Source: Pantoea rodasii
GTDB taxonomy: Bacteria > Pseudomonadota > Gammaproteobacteria > Enterobacterales > Enterobacteriaceae
NCBI RefSeq assembly: GCF_002095465.1
Contig: NZ_MLFP01000086.1
Coordinates: 310,001-374,000, forward strand
Reading direction: 5' to 3'
DNA length: 64,000 nt
This document shows, in pieces, positions 1 through 9,912 of the stretch (position 1 is its first letter; each line of letters opens with the position of its first letter). The notes below the pieces were generated by a model. That model worked only from the letters and a program-made list of their open reading frames with translations, did not search any database and had not been told where the DNA came from. Both the position numbers and the translations under genes were made by a program.

Positions 1-111
1 ACCTGATCTTTTTTGCCGTCAATGGCGGGTTCGTGGAATGTTTAATCGGCTCGAATCTGTTTCACTAAGCGGCAAGGTGAAGAGATAGCCGGGACTATCT
101 GGAGGTTTGTA

Positions 112-834
112 ATGGAATACGCCATGCGTACTGCCCCGTTTCTTCCACCCACTATCTACGTCGTCAGGAATATCGGAGATTCAAAAATGGAAGAGTTAAC
201 TCAACGAGTTGGGTTGTTGGAAAAAACCACGCATCAAATTCAACAGGATGTTGCCGTCCTAACCGCGCGATCGGAGAATTTTGCTACCAAGGCCGATATC
301 GGCACTCTGCGTACCGAATTGCTGGGGGAGATGGGGCAGTCGGAAAAGCGTACCGATGGCAAGTTCGAAAAGATGGCGCTGCACTTTGACGATAAATTAG
401 GGAAAATGGCGCTGCATTTTGATGAAAAACTGGGAAAAATGACGCTGCATTTCGATGATAAATTGGGAAAAGTGGCGCTGCATTTCGATGATAAATTGGG
501 AAAAATGGCACTGCACTTTGACGATAAGCTGGACAAAATGGAACTGCGCATCGACGACAAGCTGGAAAAGTTGGAGGTGCGCATCGATGATAAGTTGGAC
601 AAAATGGAACTGCGCATCGACGACAAGCTGGACAAAATGGAACAACGCATCGATGTGAAGTTTGAACGCATGGATGAAAAATTCGATAAAAAGTTTGTCA
701 GGATTGATGAGAAGTTTGAAAAGCTCAATGTGAAATTTGAAAAGCTCAATGATCGACTAACCTGGTCCATTATGGTGCCCGCCATATTGGCTGTGCTGGC
801 TTGGTTTGTGAAAGATCTGTTGGTTAAAGTTTGA
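112..834 (+). CDS. Hendecad-repeat coiled-coil protein with C-terminal membrane anchor
   Basis: I cannot assign a function. The 240-residue product has a short N-terminal segment, a heptad-like coiled coil (about residues 26-75), then about ten 11-residue units of the form KLxKMxLxxDD (about residues 84-195), and one hydrophobic helix at the C-terminus (about 215-235) followed by a short basic tail. This gives a rod anchored by its C-terminus in the inner membrane. The start at 112 has a perfect GGAGG six bases upstream; an in-frame ATG at 187 (MEELTQRV) also has a GGAG and may be the family start. It stands alone upstream of amn, which is convergent. Similar coiled-coil/tail-anchor layouts occur in small hemolysin-XhlA-like or CCDC90-like proteins, but no family motif settles it. 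Confidence 0.75.
   Translation: MEYAMRTAPFLPPTIYVVRNIGDSKMEELTQRVGLLEKTTHQIQQDVAVLTARSENFATKADIGTLRTELLGEMGQSEKRTDGKFEKMALHFDDKLGKMALHFDEKLGKMTLHFDDKLGKVALHFDDKLGKMALHFDDKLDKMELRIDDKLEKLEVRIDDKLDKMELRIDDKLDKMEQRIDVKFERMDEKFDKKFVRIDEKFEKLNVKFEKLNDRLTWSIMVPAILAVLAWFVKDLLVKV
361..690 (+). repeat. In-gene tandem 33-bp repeats encoding hendecads
   Basis: About ten consecutive 33-bp units within the coiled-coil gene; units 1-5 (about 361-525) and 6-9 (about 526-650) are close DNA copies of each other, encoding (D)KLGKMALHFD and (D)KLDKMELRID type units. The near-identity at DNA level suggests recent expansion by slippage or recombination, so copy number may vary between strains. Confidence 0.85.
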
Positions 835-849
835 CCTGAAATCCAATGT

Positions 850-876
850 CATTCCGGCCCCATTGGGACCGGAATG
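850..876. terminator. Hairpin between convergent genes
   Basis: An 8-bp perfect inverted repeat (CATTCCGG/CCGGAATG) lies between the coiled-coil gene and the 3' end of amn. There is no good T-tract on either side, so it is only a weak terminator candidate. Confidence 0.35.
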
Positions 877-882
877 AAGCAT

Positions 883-2331
883 TTATCTAAACGGCGGCTC
901 ATTAAAGGTGCGCAATTTCCTGGAGTGCAGCTTATCGCCTTCAGCCCGCAGCAGTTCAACCGCGCAGATACCAATCTGCAGATGCTCAGAAATCGCCCCT
1001 TCATAGAAGCGATTCGCCTGGCCCGGCAGCTTGATTTCACCGTGCAGAGGTTTATCTGATACGCACAGCAAGGTGCCGTAAGGCACTCGGAAGCGATATC
1101 CCTGCGCCGCAATGGTGGCGCTCTCCATATCCACCGCCACTGCGCGGCTCAGATTGAAGCGCAATGCAGAAGCGGAATAACGCAGTTCCCAGTTACGATC
1201 ATCGGTGGTGACCACCGTACCGGTGCGCAGGCGTTGTTTCACCTCTTCACCCGGCATGCCGCTGACGGCCTTAGTGGCGTCATACAGCGCACGCTGAACT
1301 TCGGCAATACTTGGGATAGGGATATCCGGTGGCAGTACGCTATCCAGCACATGATCGTCACGCAGATAAGCATGCGCCAGCACATAATCGCCGATGGTTT
1401 GGCTTTCACGCAGGCCGCCGCAGTGGCCAATCATCAACCAGGCGTGGGGGCGAATCACTGCCAGATGGTCGCAGATGGTTTTGGCATTGGAAGGACCTAC
1501 ACCAATATTCACCAGGGTGATGCCACGACGGTTGGGCGAGGTCAAATGCCAGGCAGGCATTTGATGTTTCTTCCACGCAAGGTCGGACATCATGGCTGTA
1601 GGATCTTGAGTGTCAGCGGTGATCACCACATCACCGGCACAGGCCAGACTGTCATAAGGCGTAGAGGGATCTTGCACCTGCTCAATCGCCCAGCGCACAA
1701 ACTCGTCAACGTAACGGGTGTAGTTGGTGAACAACACAAACGGCTGAAAGTGTTCCACAGCGGTGCCAGTGTAGTGGCGAAGGCGCGCGAGCGAAAAATC
1801 GGTGCGCAGCGCATCAAAGTGTGAGAGCGGGAAGAGGGCATTGGCATGGAACAGGCCATCTGCGGTTTCATCACCAATCTGCGACAGTTCAGTGGTCGGG
1901 AAATGCCGTGCGATGCTGGCGCTCATTGAACGATCCAGCGACAAACCATCAATCACATACGGATAAGGAATCTCTTGCTGCGACGGGCCCACTTCGATCA
2001 GCACGTCATACTCTTTTTCCAGCATTTGCAGCTGTTCACTCAGGTAGTGGCGCAACAAGGCCGGGCGCGTAATCGTGGTGCTGTAGCTTCCGGTGTGGGT
2101 AAAACGTCCCCATGCCCGGGTGCGGTTTTGCTGTGGCCCTTCGCCCAGCCAGGTGATGCGCAATTCCGGGTACACAAACAGGCCATGTTGCCGCGCGGCT
2201 TCGTCTGGCAACGTGCCCTGTGTAGTGAAATCGCGGATTGCATTGCGCATGGCCTCCACTGCGTTGTCAAACAAGCGCTCCAGTTCATCCAATGCCTGCT
2301 GGCTGCTCAATCCGTTCCGTTGCGTATTCAT
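883..2331 (-). CDS. amn: AMP nucleosidase
   Basis: Hydrolyses AMP to adenine and ribose 5-phosphate in the cytoplasm, helping to control adenylate pools. The 482-residue product matches the length of E. coli Amn (484). It has the N-terminal Amn-specific domain followed by a C-terminal nucleoside-phosphorylase fold with the stretches GVGPSNAKT, HCGGLR and VAVDMESATIAAQGYR. The ATG at 2331 (MNTQRNGL) is preceded by an AAGGAG-like site; longer in-frame extensions are not needed. It is monocistronic, divergent from the amino-acid transporter operon on its right. Confidence 0.95.
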   Translation of the reverse strand: MNTQRNGLSSQQALDELERLFDNAVEAMRNAIRDFTTQGTLPDEAARQHGLFVYPELRITWLGEGPQQNRTRAWGRFTHTGSYSTTITRPALLRHYLSEQLQMLEKEYDVLIEVGPSQQEIPYPYVIDGLSLDRSMSASIARHFPTTELSQIGDETADGLFHANALFPLSHFDALRTDFSLARLRHYTGTAVEHFQPFVLFTNYTRYVDEFVRWAIEQVQDPSTPYDSLACAGDVVITADTQDPTAMMSDLAWKKHQMPAWHLTSPNRRGITLVNIGVGPSNAKTICDHLAVIRPHAWLMIGHCGGLRESQTIGDYVLAHAYLRDDHVLDSVLPPDIPIPSIAEVQRALYDATKAVSGMPGEEVKQRLRTGTVVTTDDRNWELRYSASALRFNLSRAVAVDMESATIAAQGYRFRVPYGTLLCVSDKPLHGEIKLPGQANRFYEGAISEHLQIGICAVELLRAEGDKLHSRKLRTFNEPPFR

Positions 2332-2678
2332 AGGTTCTCCTTCAGGAAACGTGGACCGATTTGACCTGAGCATAGCGGATAAACTTCCCCGCACGATGAA
2401 GAATCTGTGATCGACCGCATTCTGCACCATCACGGTGCTGGTGCGCGGCGCAACTCTGGCTATGTTTATGATTAGCAGGGATGTCACTTCGCGCCTCATC
2501 TGCCCTGGCGCGATGCCACTGCAAAAAGCTGCCACCGACCGTCTTCTTTGGCGAGTTTCTTGCTTGATTCTTAACCGTGGCCCTGCTGGCCACACGCAAT
2601 GCGCTGCAAAATTTTCAGAAATTGATTTCTCCCAGGCCGTGGTATGGCTCCGTTCCTGACCCGTTGAGGATAGAAAGC

Positions 2679-3794
2679 ATGTCTTTGAAATTCATGAAAC
2701 ACCCAGTGAAGGTGGTACTTGCAGGTTGCCTGAGTGTGGCGTTTTACGCCCAGGCAGATATCAAGATTGGTGTGGCGGGTCCGTTCTCCGGCCCGAATGC
2801 GACCTATGGGGCGCAATACTGGAAGGGCGCAAGCCAGGCGGCAGAGGACATCAATGCTGCTGGCGGGATTAACGGTGAAAAAATAGTGCTGGTTCAGGGT
2901 GATGATGCCTGTGAACCCAAACAGGCGGTGTCGGTGGCTAACCGCTTGGTCGATCAGGACAAAGTGATGGCTGTGGTCGGTCACTTCTGTTCCTCTTCCA
3001 CCATGCCCGCCTCGGAAGTGTATGACGAAGCCGGTGTGCTGGCGATTACCCCCGGTTCCACCAATCCGCAAATCACCGAGCGCGGCATGAAAACCATGTT
3101 CCGCATGTGTGGCCGTGACGATCAGCAGGGCGCGATTGCTGCCGACTTCATTATCGACAAATTGAAAGCGAAAAAAGTGGCGGTGATCCATGACAAAGAC
3201 ACTTACGGTCAGGGTCTTGCCGATGCGACCAAAGCGGCCCTGGAGAAACGCGGGGTGAAAGAAGTGCTGTATGAAGGGCTGTCTCGCGGTGAGAAAGACT
3301 TCAACGCGCTGGTGACCAAAATTGGTGCAGTCAAACCTGACGTGGTTTATTTCGGTGGCTGTCACCCGGAAGCCGGTCCGCTGGTGCGTCAAATGCGTGA
3401 GCAGGGCGTGAATGCAGCCTTCTTCTCCGGTGACTGCATCGTGACCGAAGAGATGGTCACGGCAGCGGGTGGTCCTCAGTACACCAAAGGCGTTTACATG
3501 ACCTTCGGTAATGATCCCCGAAATATTGCTGATGGCAAAGCGGTGATTGAGAAGTTCCGCGCCAGCGGATTCGAACCAGAGGGTTACACCCTCTACGCAT
3601 ACGCATCGGTTCAGGCGATTGCCGCCGCTTACAAAGCTGCAGGCAAAGACAACGCCAAAGCCAGTGACTGGCTGAAAGCTAATAGCGTAGATACCGTAAT
3701 GGGCAAAAAAGCCTGGGATGGCAAAGGCGATCTGAAAGTCTCGGATTACGTCGTGTATCAGTGGGATGACAAAGGCAAATATCACCAGCTGTAG
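2679..3794 (+). CDS. Branched-chain amino acid ABC transporter, periplasmic binding protein (LivJ/LivK family)
   Basis: Periplasmic receptor that presents leucine/isoleucine/valine or a related amino acid to the LivHM permease encoded downstream. The 371-residue product has a Sec signal peptide with likely cleavage after AQA (residue 26), followed by the family opening DIKIGVAGPFSG and the conserved segment VGHFCSSSTMPAS. The ATG at 2679 follows GAGG at proper spacing; an ATG five codons later is a possible alternative. It is first gene of a five-gene operon. Whether it is LivJ-like or LivK-like cannot be told from sequence alone. A GC-rich hairpin follows the stop and may raise its mRNA level over the membrane genes. 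Confidence 0.93.
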   Translation: MSLKFMKHPVKVVLAGCLSVAFYAQADIKIGVAGPFSGPNATYGAQYWKGASQAAEDINAAGGINGEKIVLVQGDDACEPKQAVSVANRLVDQDKVMAVVGHFCSSSTMPASEVYDEAGVLAITPGSTNPQITERGMKTMFRMCGRDDQQGAIAADFIIDKLKAKKVAVIHDKDTYGQGLADATKAALEKRGVKEVLYEGLSRGEKDFNALVTKIGAVKPDVVYFGGCHPEAGPLVRQMREQGVNAAFFSGDCIVTEEMVTAAGGPQYTKGVYMTFGNDPRNIADGKAVIEKFRASGFEPEGYTLYAYASVQAIAAAYKAAGKDNAKASDWLKANSVDTVMGKKAWDGKGDLKVSDYVVYQWDDKGKYHQL

Positions 3795-3804
3795 TTCGAC
3801 ACGC

Positions 3805-3823
3805 GGCCCCGCACAGCGGGGCC
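3805..3823 (+). other. Intra-operon stem-loop after binding-protein gene
   Basis: GGCCCCGC/GCGGGGCC with a 3-nt loop, no T-tract, between the binding-protein gene and livH. Such stems after periplasmic receptor genes usually protect the upstream message from 3' decay or attenuate the downstream genes; that role is inferred here. Confidence 0.6.
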
Positions 3824-3874
3824 ATTCGCGATTGGGCGCGAAGTATGCGCTCCCTTTACGTGCGAGACTGATCT

Positions 3875-4789
<915 letters not shown>

Positions 4790-4799
4790 GGAAGCCACG

Positions 4800-6083
4800 A
4801 TGAATGCAATGACGCAAAAAGCGGGCGTGCGAGAGGCATTGCTCGACACGCTGCTGGCCGGGGTGATCGCGCTGGTGGTGTTTGGCCCGATTGTGGGCGT
4901 AGTACTGGATGGTTACAGCTTCAAAATTTCGCCGCAGCGTGTCGCCCTGCTAGTGGGGTTGGTGATGGTGGGTCGGCTGCTGATAAGCCTGTTTCTGCAT
5001 TCAGCATGGGGCCAACGTTATAAACGCAAATTTGAAGGGCAGGATGAAGGAGTTTATGTACGCGAACCTGACTACCGTTCGCGGTTACGCTGGATTCTGC
5101 CACTGCTGTTAATCGTCGCGTTCGCCTTTCCCTTTATCTCCAGTAAATACCTTTTAACCGTTGCCATTCTTGGGCTGATTTATGTGCTGCTCGGGTTGGG
5201 TCTCAACATTGTGGTGGGGCTGGCAGGGTTGCTTGATCTAGGGTACGTGGCATTTTACGCAATTGGTGCTTACGGGCTGGCGTTGGGCTATGAATACCTT
5301 GGCCTGGGTTTCTGGAGCATGTTGCCTATCGCTGCCCTGTTAGCGGCGTTTGCCGGCGCGCTGCTGGGATTTCCGGTGCTGCGCATGCACGGCGATTATC
5401 TGGCGATTGTCACGCTGGGCTTTGGTGAAATCATCCGTCTGGTGCTAACCAACTGGGTGTCATTCACCGGTGGACCCAATGGGGTCTCGATACCTTCACC
5501 GACTTTTTTTGGCCTTGAATTTGCCCGGCGAGCCAAAGACGGCGGTGTGCCTTACCACGAGTTTTTCCACCTCGATTACAACCCCAACATGAAGTTTATC
5601 TTCATCTATGTGGTGCTGGTGTTGGTGGTGTTACTGGTGCTGTTTATCAAACATCGTCTGACGCGTATGCCAATCGGCCGCGCCTGGGAAGCCTTGCGTG
5701 AGGATGAAATTGCCTGCCGTGCAATGGGGCTGAATCACGTGTTGGTGAAACTGTCGGCCTTTATGTTGGGCGCTTCGACCGCCGGTATAGCCGGGGTGTT
5801 TTTCGCCAGTTATCAAGGCTTTGTCAATCCCACATCCTTCACTTTCTTTGAATCGGCATTGATTCTGGCGATTGTGGTACTCGGCGGAATGGGTTCGACG
5901 CTGGGCGTGGTATTAGCGGCTTTTGTGCTGACGGTCGCGCCAGAACTGCTGCGCAGCTTTGCGGAGTATCGTGTATTGCTGTTTGGCATGCTGATGGTGT
6001 TGATGATGATCTGGCGGCCGCGTGGATTAGTGCGAACGGCTCGCGTGGGCGTACCGTTGCGAAAAGGAGTGCGCCATGAGTGA
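4800..6083 (+). CDS. livM: Branched-chain amino acid ABC transporter permease LivM
   Basis: Second channel subunit of the Liv importer, 427 residues. An N-terminal region of about 110 residues with extra helices precedes the conserved LivM core (GLGLNIVVGLAGLLDLGYVAFYAIGAY begins near residue 139). Signatures include LRMHGDYLAIVTLGFGEI and the EAA-like segment GRAWEALREDEIACRAMG facing the ATPases. The ATG at 4800 is preceded by GTGAGG. Its 3' end overlaps livG by 8 bp, implying translational coupling. Confidence 0.94.
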   Translation: MNAMTQKAGVREALLDTLLAGVIALVVFGPIVGVVLDGYSFKISPQRVALLVGLVMVGRLLISLFLHSAWGQRYKRKFEGQDEGVYVREPDYRSRLRWILPLLLIVAFAFPFISSKYLLTVAILGLIYVLLGLGLNIVVGLAGLLDLGYVAFYAIGAYGLALGYEYLGLGFWSMLPIAALLAAFAGALLGFPVLRMHGDYLAIVTLGFGEIIRLVLTNWVSFTGGPNGVSIPSPTFFGLEFARRAKDGGVPYHEFFHLDYNPNMKFIFIYVVLVLVVLLVLFIKHRLTRMPIGRAWEALREDEIACRAMGLNHVLVKLSAFMLGASTAGIAGVFFASYQGFVNPTSFTFFESALILAIVVLGGMGSTLGVVLAAFVLTVAPELLRSFAEYRVLLFGMLMVLMMIWRPRGLVRTARVGVPLRKGVRHE

Positions 6084-6951
6084 TGCCATTCTGCAAGTGA
6101 ATAACCTGATGATGCGCTTTGGCGGTATTAAGGCGCTCAATGATGTCACGCTTTCAGTGGAACGCGGTTCGGTGACCTCGCTGATCGGCCCAAACGGGGC
6201 AGGTAAAACCACGGTATTTAACTGCCTGACCGGATTTTATCGCGCAACGGGCGGACGCATTATGCTGAACGCCCATCAGCGCAGCACCGATGTGATTCAG
6301 GTGCTGGGGCAGAAAATCCATCCACAGGATTGGCTCAATCCCACGCGATTGGGGTCACGCATTTGGTACAAAATGTTCGGCGGCGCGCATCTGGTGAACC
6401 GTGCCGGGCTGGCGCGCACCTTTCAAAATATCCGCTTGTTTCGCGAGATGTCGGTGGTGGAGAACCTGCTGGTGGCTCAGCATATGCAGGTCAATCGCCA
6501 ATTGCTGGCTGGGGTAATGAATACGCGCGGTTATCGTGAAGCTGAAAACCGGGCACTGGATCGCGCGTTTTACTGGCTGGAGAGCGTGGATTTAGTCTCC
6601 AGCGCCAATCGCCTGGCCGGCACGCTCTCTTACGGCCAGCAGCGACGGCTGGAGATTGCACGCGCCATGTGTACGCGACCAGAACTGATCTGTCTTGATG
6701 AGCCTGCCGCTGGGCTCAACCCGGTCGAAACCGATGCGCTCAGTCAGATTTTGCATCGATTGCGCGCCGACCACCGTATCAGCGTGCTGCTGATTGAACA
6801 CGACATGCCGATGGTGATGCGCATCTCCGATCACATCGTGGTGCTGGATCACGGCGATGTGATTGCGCAAGGCACGCCGCAGCAAATCCGGCACGATCCC
6901 AAAGTGATTGCCGCCTATCTGGGTGCTGATGAGGAGAGCGACCATGGCTGA
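6076..6951 (+). CDS. livG: Branched-chain amino acid ABC transporter ATP-binding protein LivG
   Basis: Cytoplasmic ATPase of the Liv importer, 291 residues. Walker A GPNGAGKTT (near residue 37), ABC signature LSYGQQRRLEIARA (near 191), Walker B LICLDEPAAGLNP and the H-loop LLIEHDM are all present. The longer insert between Walker A and signature is typical of LivG. It overlaps livM upstream and livF downstream by 8 bp each. Confidence 0.95.
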   Translation: MSDAILQVNNLMMRFGGIKALNDVTLSVERGSVTSLIGPNGAGKTTVFNCLTGFYRATGGRIMLNAHQRSTDVIQVLGQKIHPQDWLNPTRLGSRIWYKMFGGAHLVNRAGLARTFQNIRLFREMSVVENLLVAQHMQVNRQLLAGVMNTRGYREAENRALDRAFYWLESVDLVSSANRLAGTLSYGQQRRLEIARAMCTRPELICLDEPAAGLNPVETDALSQILHRLRADHRISVLLIEHDMPMVMRISDHIVVLDHGDVIAQGTPQQIRHDPKVIAAYLGADEESDHG

Positions 6952-7693
6952 ACCCATGCTGAGCTTTGAACAGGTGGACGTGTTTTACGGCCCGGTGCAG
7001 GCATTAAAACAGGTGTCACTGACGGTCAATCAGGGTGAGACCGTCGCGCTGATTGGTGCCAACGGGGCAGGAAAATCAACGCTGCTGATGTCGATTTTCG
7101 GCCAGCCGCGCATTGCCAGCGGTGACATTCTGCTGCGTGGCGAATCGATCAGTCAGCGCAGCACCCATTTTATCGCTGCCAGCGGTATCGCGCAGGCGCC
7201 AGAGGGACGGCGCATCTTTCCCGATATGACCGTCGAAGAGAATCTGCTGATGGGCACCATCGCCGTGGGAGAACGTCATGTCAAAGAGGATAAGGAGCGG
7301 ATGTACCAGCTGTTTCCACGCCTGCTGGAACGACGCAAACAGCGGGCGATGACCCTTTCCGGCGGTGAGCAGCAGATGCTGGCGATTGCGCGTGCGCTGA
7401 TGAGCCGTCCAAAGCTGCTGTTGCTCGACGAACCCAGCCTCGGGCTTGCACCGATTGTGGTGAAGCAGATTTTTAATATTCTGCGCGAACTGACTCAGCA
7501 AGGCATGACGCTGTTTCTGGTGGAACAAAATGCGCGGCATGCGCTGAAGTTAGCCGATCGGGGTTATGTGATGGTGAATGGTGAAATCAAGCTCAGCGGC
7601 AGCGGGGCAGAACTCCTAAATAATGAGGAAGTGCGAAGTGCCTATCTCGGTGGTGCAGCGGATCCTGCGGTGGTGGCGACAAAAAGTTTGTAA
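6944..7693 (+). CDS. livF: Branched-chain amino acid ABC transporter ATP-binding protein LivF
   Basis: Second ATPase of the Liv importer, 249 residues. Walker A GANGAGKST, signature LSGGEQQMLAIARA, Walker B LLLLDEPSLGLAP and H-loop FLVEQNA are intact. The start at 6944 (MAEPMLSF) overlaps the end of livG. It is last gene of the operon; no strong intrinsic terminator follows before yeeO. Confidence 0.95.
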   Translation: MAEPMLSFEQVDVFYGPVQALKQVSLTVNQGETVALIGANGAGKSTLLMSIFGQPRIASGDILLRGESISQRSTHFIAASGIAQAPEGRRIFPDMTVEENLLMGTIAVGERHVKEDKERMYQLFPRLLERRKQRAMTLSGGEQQMLAIARALMSRPKLLLLDEPSLGLAPIVVKQIFNILRELTQQGMTLFLVEQNARHALKLADRGYVMVNGEIKLSGSGAELLNNEEVRSAYLGGAADPAVVATKSL

Positions 7694-7813
7694 TAATGAT
7701 TAAATGGTGATGGGAAACACTTTGCATATTTCTCAGTGGCCTATCATCATTATTACTCTTCTTCCTCTCCAAAGTGATTTGGTACTCCCTTGCAAAATCC
7801 TGGCGTAGCAGTG

Positions 7814-9226
7814 ATGCGTGCGGTCAGAAATACGGCGTGGTATCCGAAACGCCGCTCTTATCGCACGCTGTTGTGGCGTGAAATTACCCCACTGGCCGTG
7901 CCCATCTTTGTCGAAAACCTGTGTGTGATGCTGATGGGCGTCCTCAGTACTTTCCTTGTCAGCTGGCTGGGCAAAGAAGCGATGGCGGGCGTCGGTCTTG
8001 CCGACAGCTTCAACATGGTGATTATCTCCTTCTTTGCGGCGATTGATCTCGGTACCACGGTGGTGGTGGCCTTTAGCCTCGCCAAGCGCAACGGCAAACG
8101 TGCCCGCGCCGCGACACGACAATCGTTGGGATTGATGACGGTGCTGGCGTTTGTGCTGGTGATCGTGATTGAGATTTGGGGGCATCTGATCATTGATGTC
8201 ATTGCCGGTAGCGCCGATCCCAAAGTGAAAGAGCTGGCGCTCAGCTATCTGCAAACCTCGGCGTGGAGTTATCCGGCAGCGGCGATAGCATTGATCGGCA
8301 GTGGCTCATTGCGTGGTGCGGGAAATACCAAAATTCCCATGCTGATCAACGGTGGCATGAACATCCTCAATATCGTGATCAGTAGCGTACTGATTTATGG
8401 CGCGATGGGCTGGGAAGGGATGGGGTTTGTGGGCGCGGGGCTGGGTTTAACCATCTCACGCTATATCGGTGCAGCAGCGGCCATTTATGTGCTCTATCGT
8501 GGCATCACTCCGGCTCTAAAAATCACCATCGCCAGTTATTTCCGCCGCTGGGATCGCAACATTCTGATGGAAGTGTTGGGGATTGGCGTGCCCGCCAGTA
8601 TTGAATCGGTGCTGTTTAACGGCGGTAAATTGCTCACGCAGATTTTCGTTGCCGGTATGGGCACGAATGAAATTGCCGGTAACTTTATCGCTTTCTCAAT
8701 CGCCACGCTGATAAATCTGCCGGGCAACGCCCTGGGCTCAGCATCGACGATTATTACCGGTAAGCGGCTGGGGAAAAATCAGGTGATGCAGGCGGAGCGG
8801 CAGATAAAACATGTGTTCTGGCTGGCGATGATTGGGTTATGTACGCTGGCCTTTATCACGGTGCCGCTGGCCGGCACGCTGGCAAAATTCTACACCCGCG
8901 ATCCTGAAGTGATTGAAGTGACAAAACATCTTATCTGGCTCAATGCGGCCTTTATGCCAATCTGGACCGCTTCCTGGGTGCTGCCTGCCGGGCTCAAGGG
9001 CGCACGTGATGCGCGCTACACCATGTATGTTTCGATGTTCAGCATGTGGGGCGCACGCGTCGTGGCCGGTTATGTTCTCGGTATTATGTTAGGCATGGGA
9101 GTCGTGGGCGTGTGGCTCGGCATGTTCCTCGACTGGACAGTGCGCGGTGTGTGCTTCTGGTGGCGTTTAAACAGCGGAACATGGCTTAACAATTATCGCC
9201 GGATGATGGCGAAGATTCGGACCTAG
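7814..9226 (+). CDS. yeeO: MATE-family multidrug/metabolite exporter YeeO
   Basis: A twelve-helix MATE antiporter, about 470 residues; E. coli YeeO exports flavins and dipeptides, but the substrate here is unknown. The sequence is close to YeeO across its length, e.g. REITPLAVPIF, FLVSWLGKEAMAGVGLADSF, GSGSLRGAGNTKIP and GSASTIITGKRLG. I place the start at the ATG at 7814; a TTG at 7790 would add eight residues, and neither has a strong ribosome-binding site. Position next to amn matches E. coli synteny apart from the intervening liv operon. Confidence 0.9.
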   Translation: MRAVRNTAWYPKRRSYRTLLWREITPLAVPIFVENLCVMLMGVLSTFLVSWLGKEAMAGVGLADSFNMVIISFFAAIDLGTTVVVAFSLAKRNGKRARAATRQSLGLMTVLAFVLVIVIEIWGHLIIDVIAGSADPKVKELALSYLQTSAWSYPAAAIALIGSGSLRGAGNTKIPMLINGGMNILNIVISSVLIYGAMGWEGMGFVGAGLGLTISRYIGAAAAIYVLYRGITPALKITIASYFRRWDRNILMEVLGIGVPASIESVLFNGGKLLTQIFVAGMGTNEIAGNFIAFSIATLINLPGNALGSASTIITGKRLGKNQVMQAERQIKHVFWLAMIGLCTLAFITVPLAGTLAKFYTRDPEVIEVTKHLIWLNAAFMPIWTASWVLPAGLKGARDARYTMYVSMFSMWGARVVAGYVLGIMLGMGVVGVWLGMFLDWTVRGVCFWWRLNSGTWLNNYRRMMAKIRT

Positions 9227-9244
9227 CGGATGATATTTGATGCC

Positions 9245-9272
9245 GGGGCGCGCCGTTCAGGGCGCGTTCCCC
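9245..9272 (+). terminator. Possible terminator after yeeO
   Basis: A GC-rich imperfect stem (GGGGCGCGCC against GGCGCGTTCCCC with a TT bulge) follows the yeeO stop. No T-tract follows, so this may be a Rho-dependent or stabilising stem. Confidence 0.35.
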
Positions 9273-9384
9273 AGCGAACATCCATATATGCATTAATTGG
9301 GATTCCATCGCACATCTAATCGTTTTGGTTATATAGCAAGGTGCGCTTTACTGTCAGGGTCAACAATTACTGGAGAGCCTGACA

Positions 9385-9552
9385 ATGAAAACGATGCTGT
9401 CACAATGGTTCACTCGCTTACTCAGCGCCGAATCCACGCCCGCTGAAGAGCGTGAATTTGATTTGAGTAACCACATTGATCTACTGATCCCCATCAGCCA
9501 ACTTTATGGCATCGAGTTTCATCCGTCGGTGTACCGCTACTATGAGAGATGA
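9385..9552 (+). CDS. Small protein of unknown function (55 aa)
   Basis: An ATG with GGAG seven bases upstream opens a 55-codon frame: an amphipathic N-terminus (MKTMLSQWFTRLLSAE), an acidic middle and a C-terminus IEFHPSVYRYYER. A strong intrinsic terminator follows about 60 bp after the stop, consistent with a short monocistronic transcript. I do not recognise a family. It lies upstream of the Fur-controlled fiu promoter but is separated from it by that terminator. Confidence 0.6.
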   Translation: MKTMLSQWFTRLLSAESTPAEEREFDLSNHIDLLIPISQLYGIEFHPSVYRYYER

Positions 9553-9610
9553 ACGCCTTCATCACGCTATTCGGTACAGCTACTGGAATGAGCTGTGCAC
9601 GCTTCGATAA

Positions 9611-9641
9611 AAACCCGCTGCCATGTCCAGCGGGTTTTTTT
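9611..9641 (+). terminator. Intrinsic terminator
   Basis: Nine-bp stem AACCCGCTG/CAGCGGGTT, 7-nt loop and a run of Ts. It ends transcription from the 55-aa gene and insulates fiu. Confidence 0.85.
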
Positions 9642-9782
9642 GCCTGAAATTCGCCCACCTCTTACGCGATCTTAAGTCAAACCTTACAAAAACTTCTCTC
9701 TGGTGCTGATTGTATTAATTATGTAAGGGCACCGTAAAGAAATGTATTTCCAAGCCGCTCCGCTCATGCAAGAATAAAAAGT

Positions 9783-9809
9783 AAATGATAACCATTGGCG
9801 TTATCATTT
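9783..9809 (+). promoter_or_regulatory. Fur box upstream of fiu
   Basis: A perfect 10-bp inverted repeat AAATGATAAC-N7-GTTATCATTT matches the Fur operator consensus (tandem GATAAT-like hexamers) and lies about 105 bp before the fiu start. Iron repression of fiu-ybiX is therefore expected. Confidence 0.85.
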
Positions 9810-9912
9810 GGGTGTTGCATCCACAGGCTGTGGTGATCATGGATTTAAATGCTTTGATTCTGCCGGATGCGATGAGCGCATTAACAACGATAAGAAAACT
9901 CCCCCCTTTAAA

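Noticed and set aside
361..690. CRISPR-like tandem repeats
   Set aside because: Units are contiguous with no spacers and lie in frame in a coding sequence.
240..785. 181-codon open frame antisense to the hendecad-repeat gene
   Set aside because: Its repetitiveness simply reflects the sense-strand 33-bp repeats; no ribosome-binding site.
2571..3785. 404-codon open frame antisense to the liv binding-protein gene
   Set aside because: It is the mirror of a high-quality coding frame with clear signal peptide and family match; its translation is rich in His, Arg and Phe without any recognisable domain.
7691..7755. Inverted repeat TAATAATGAT/ATCATTATTA between livF and yeeO
   Set aside because: The arms are 45 nt apart and AT-only; neither a terminator nor a clear Fur box.
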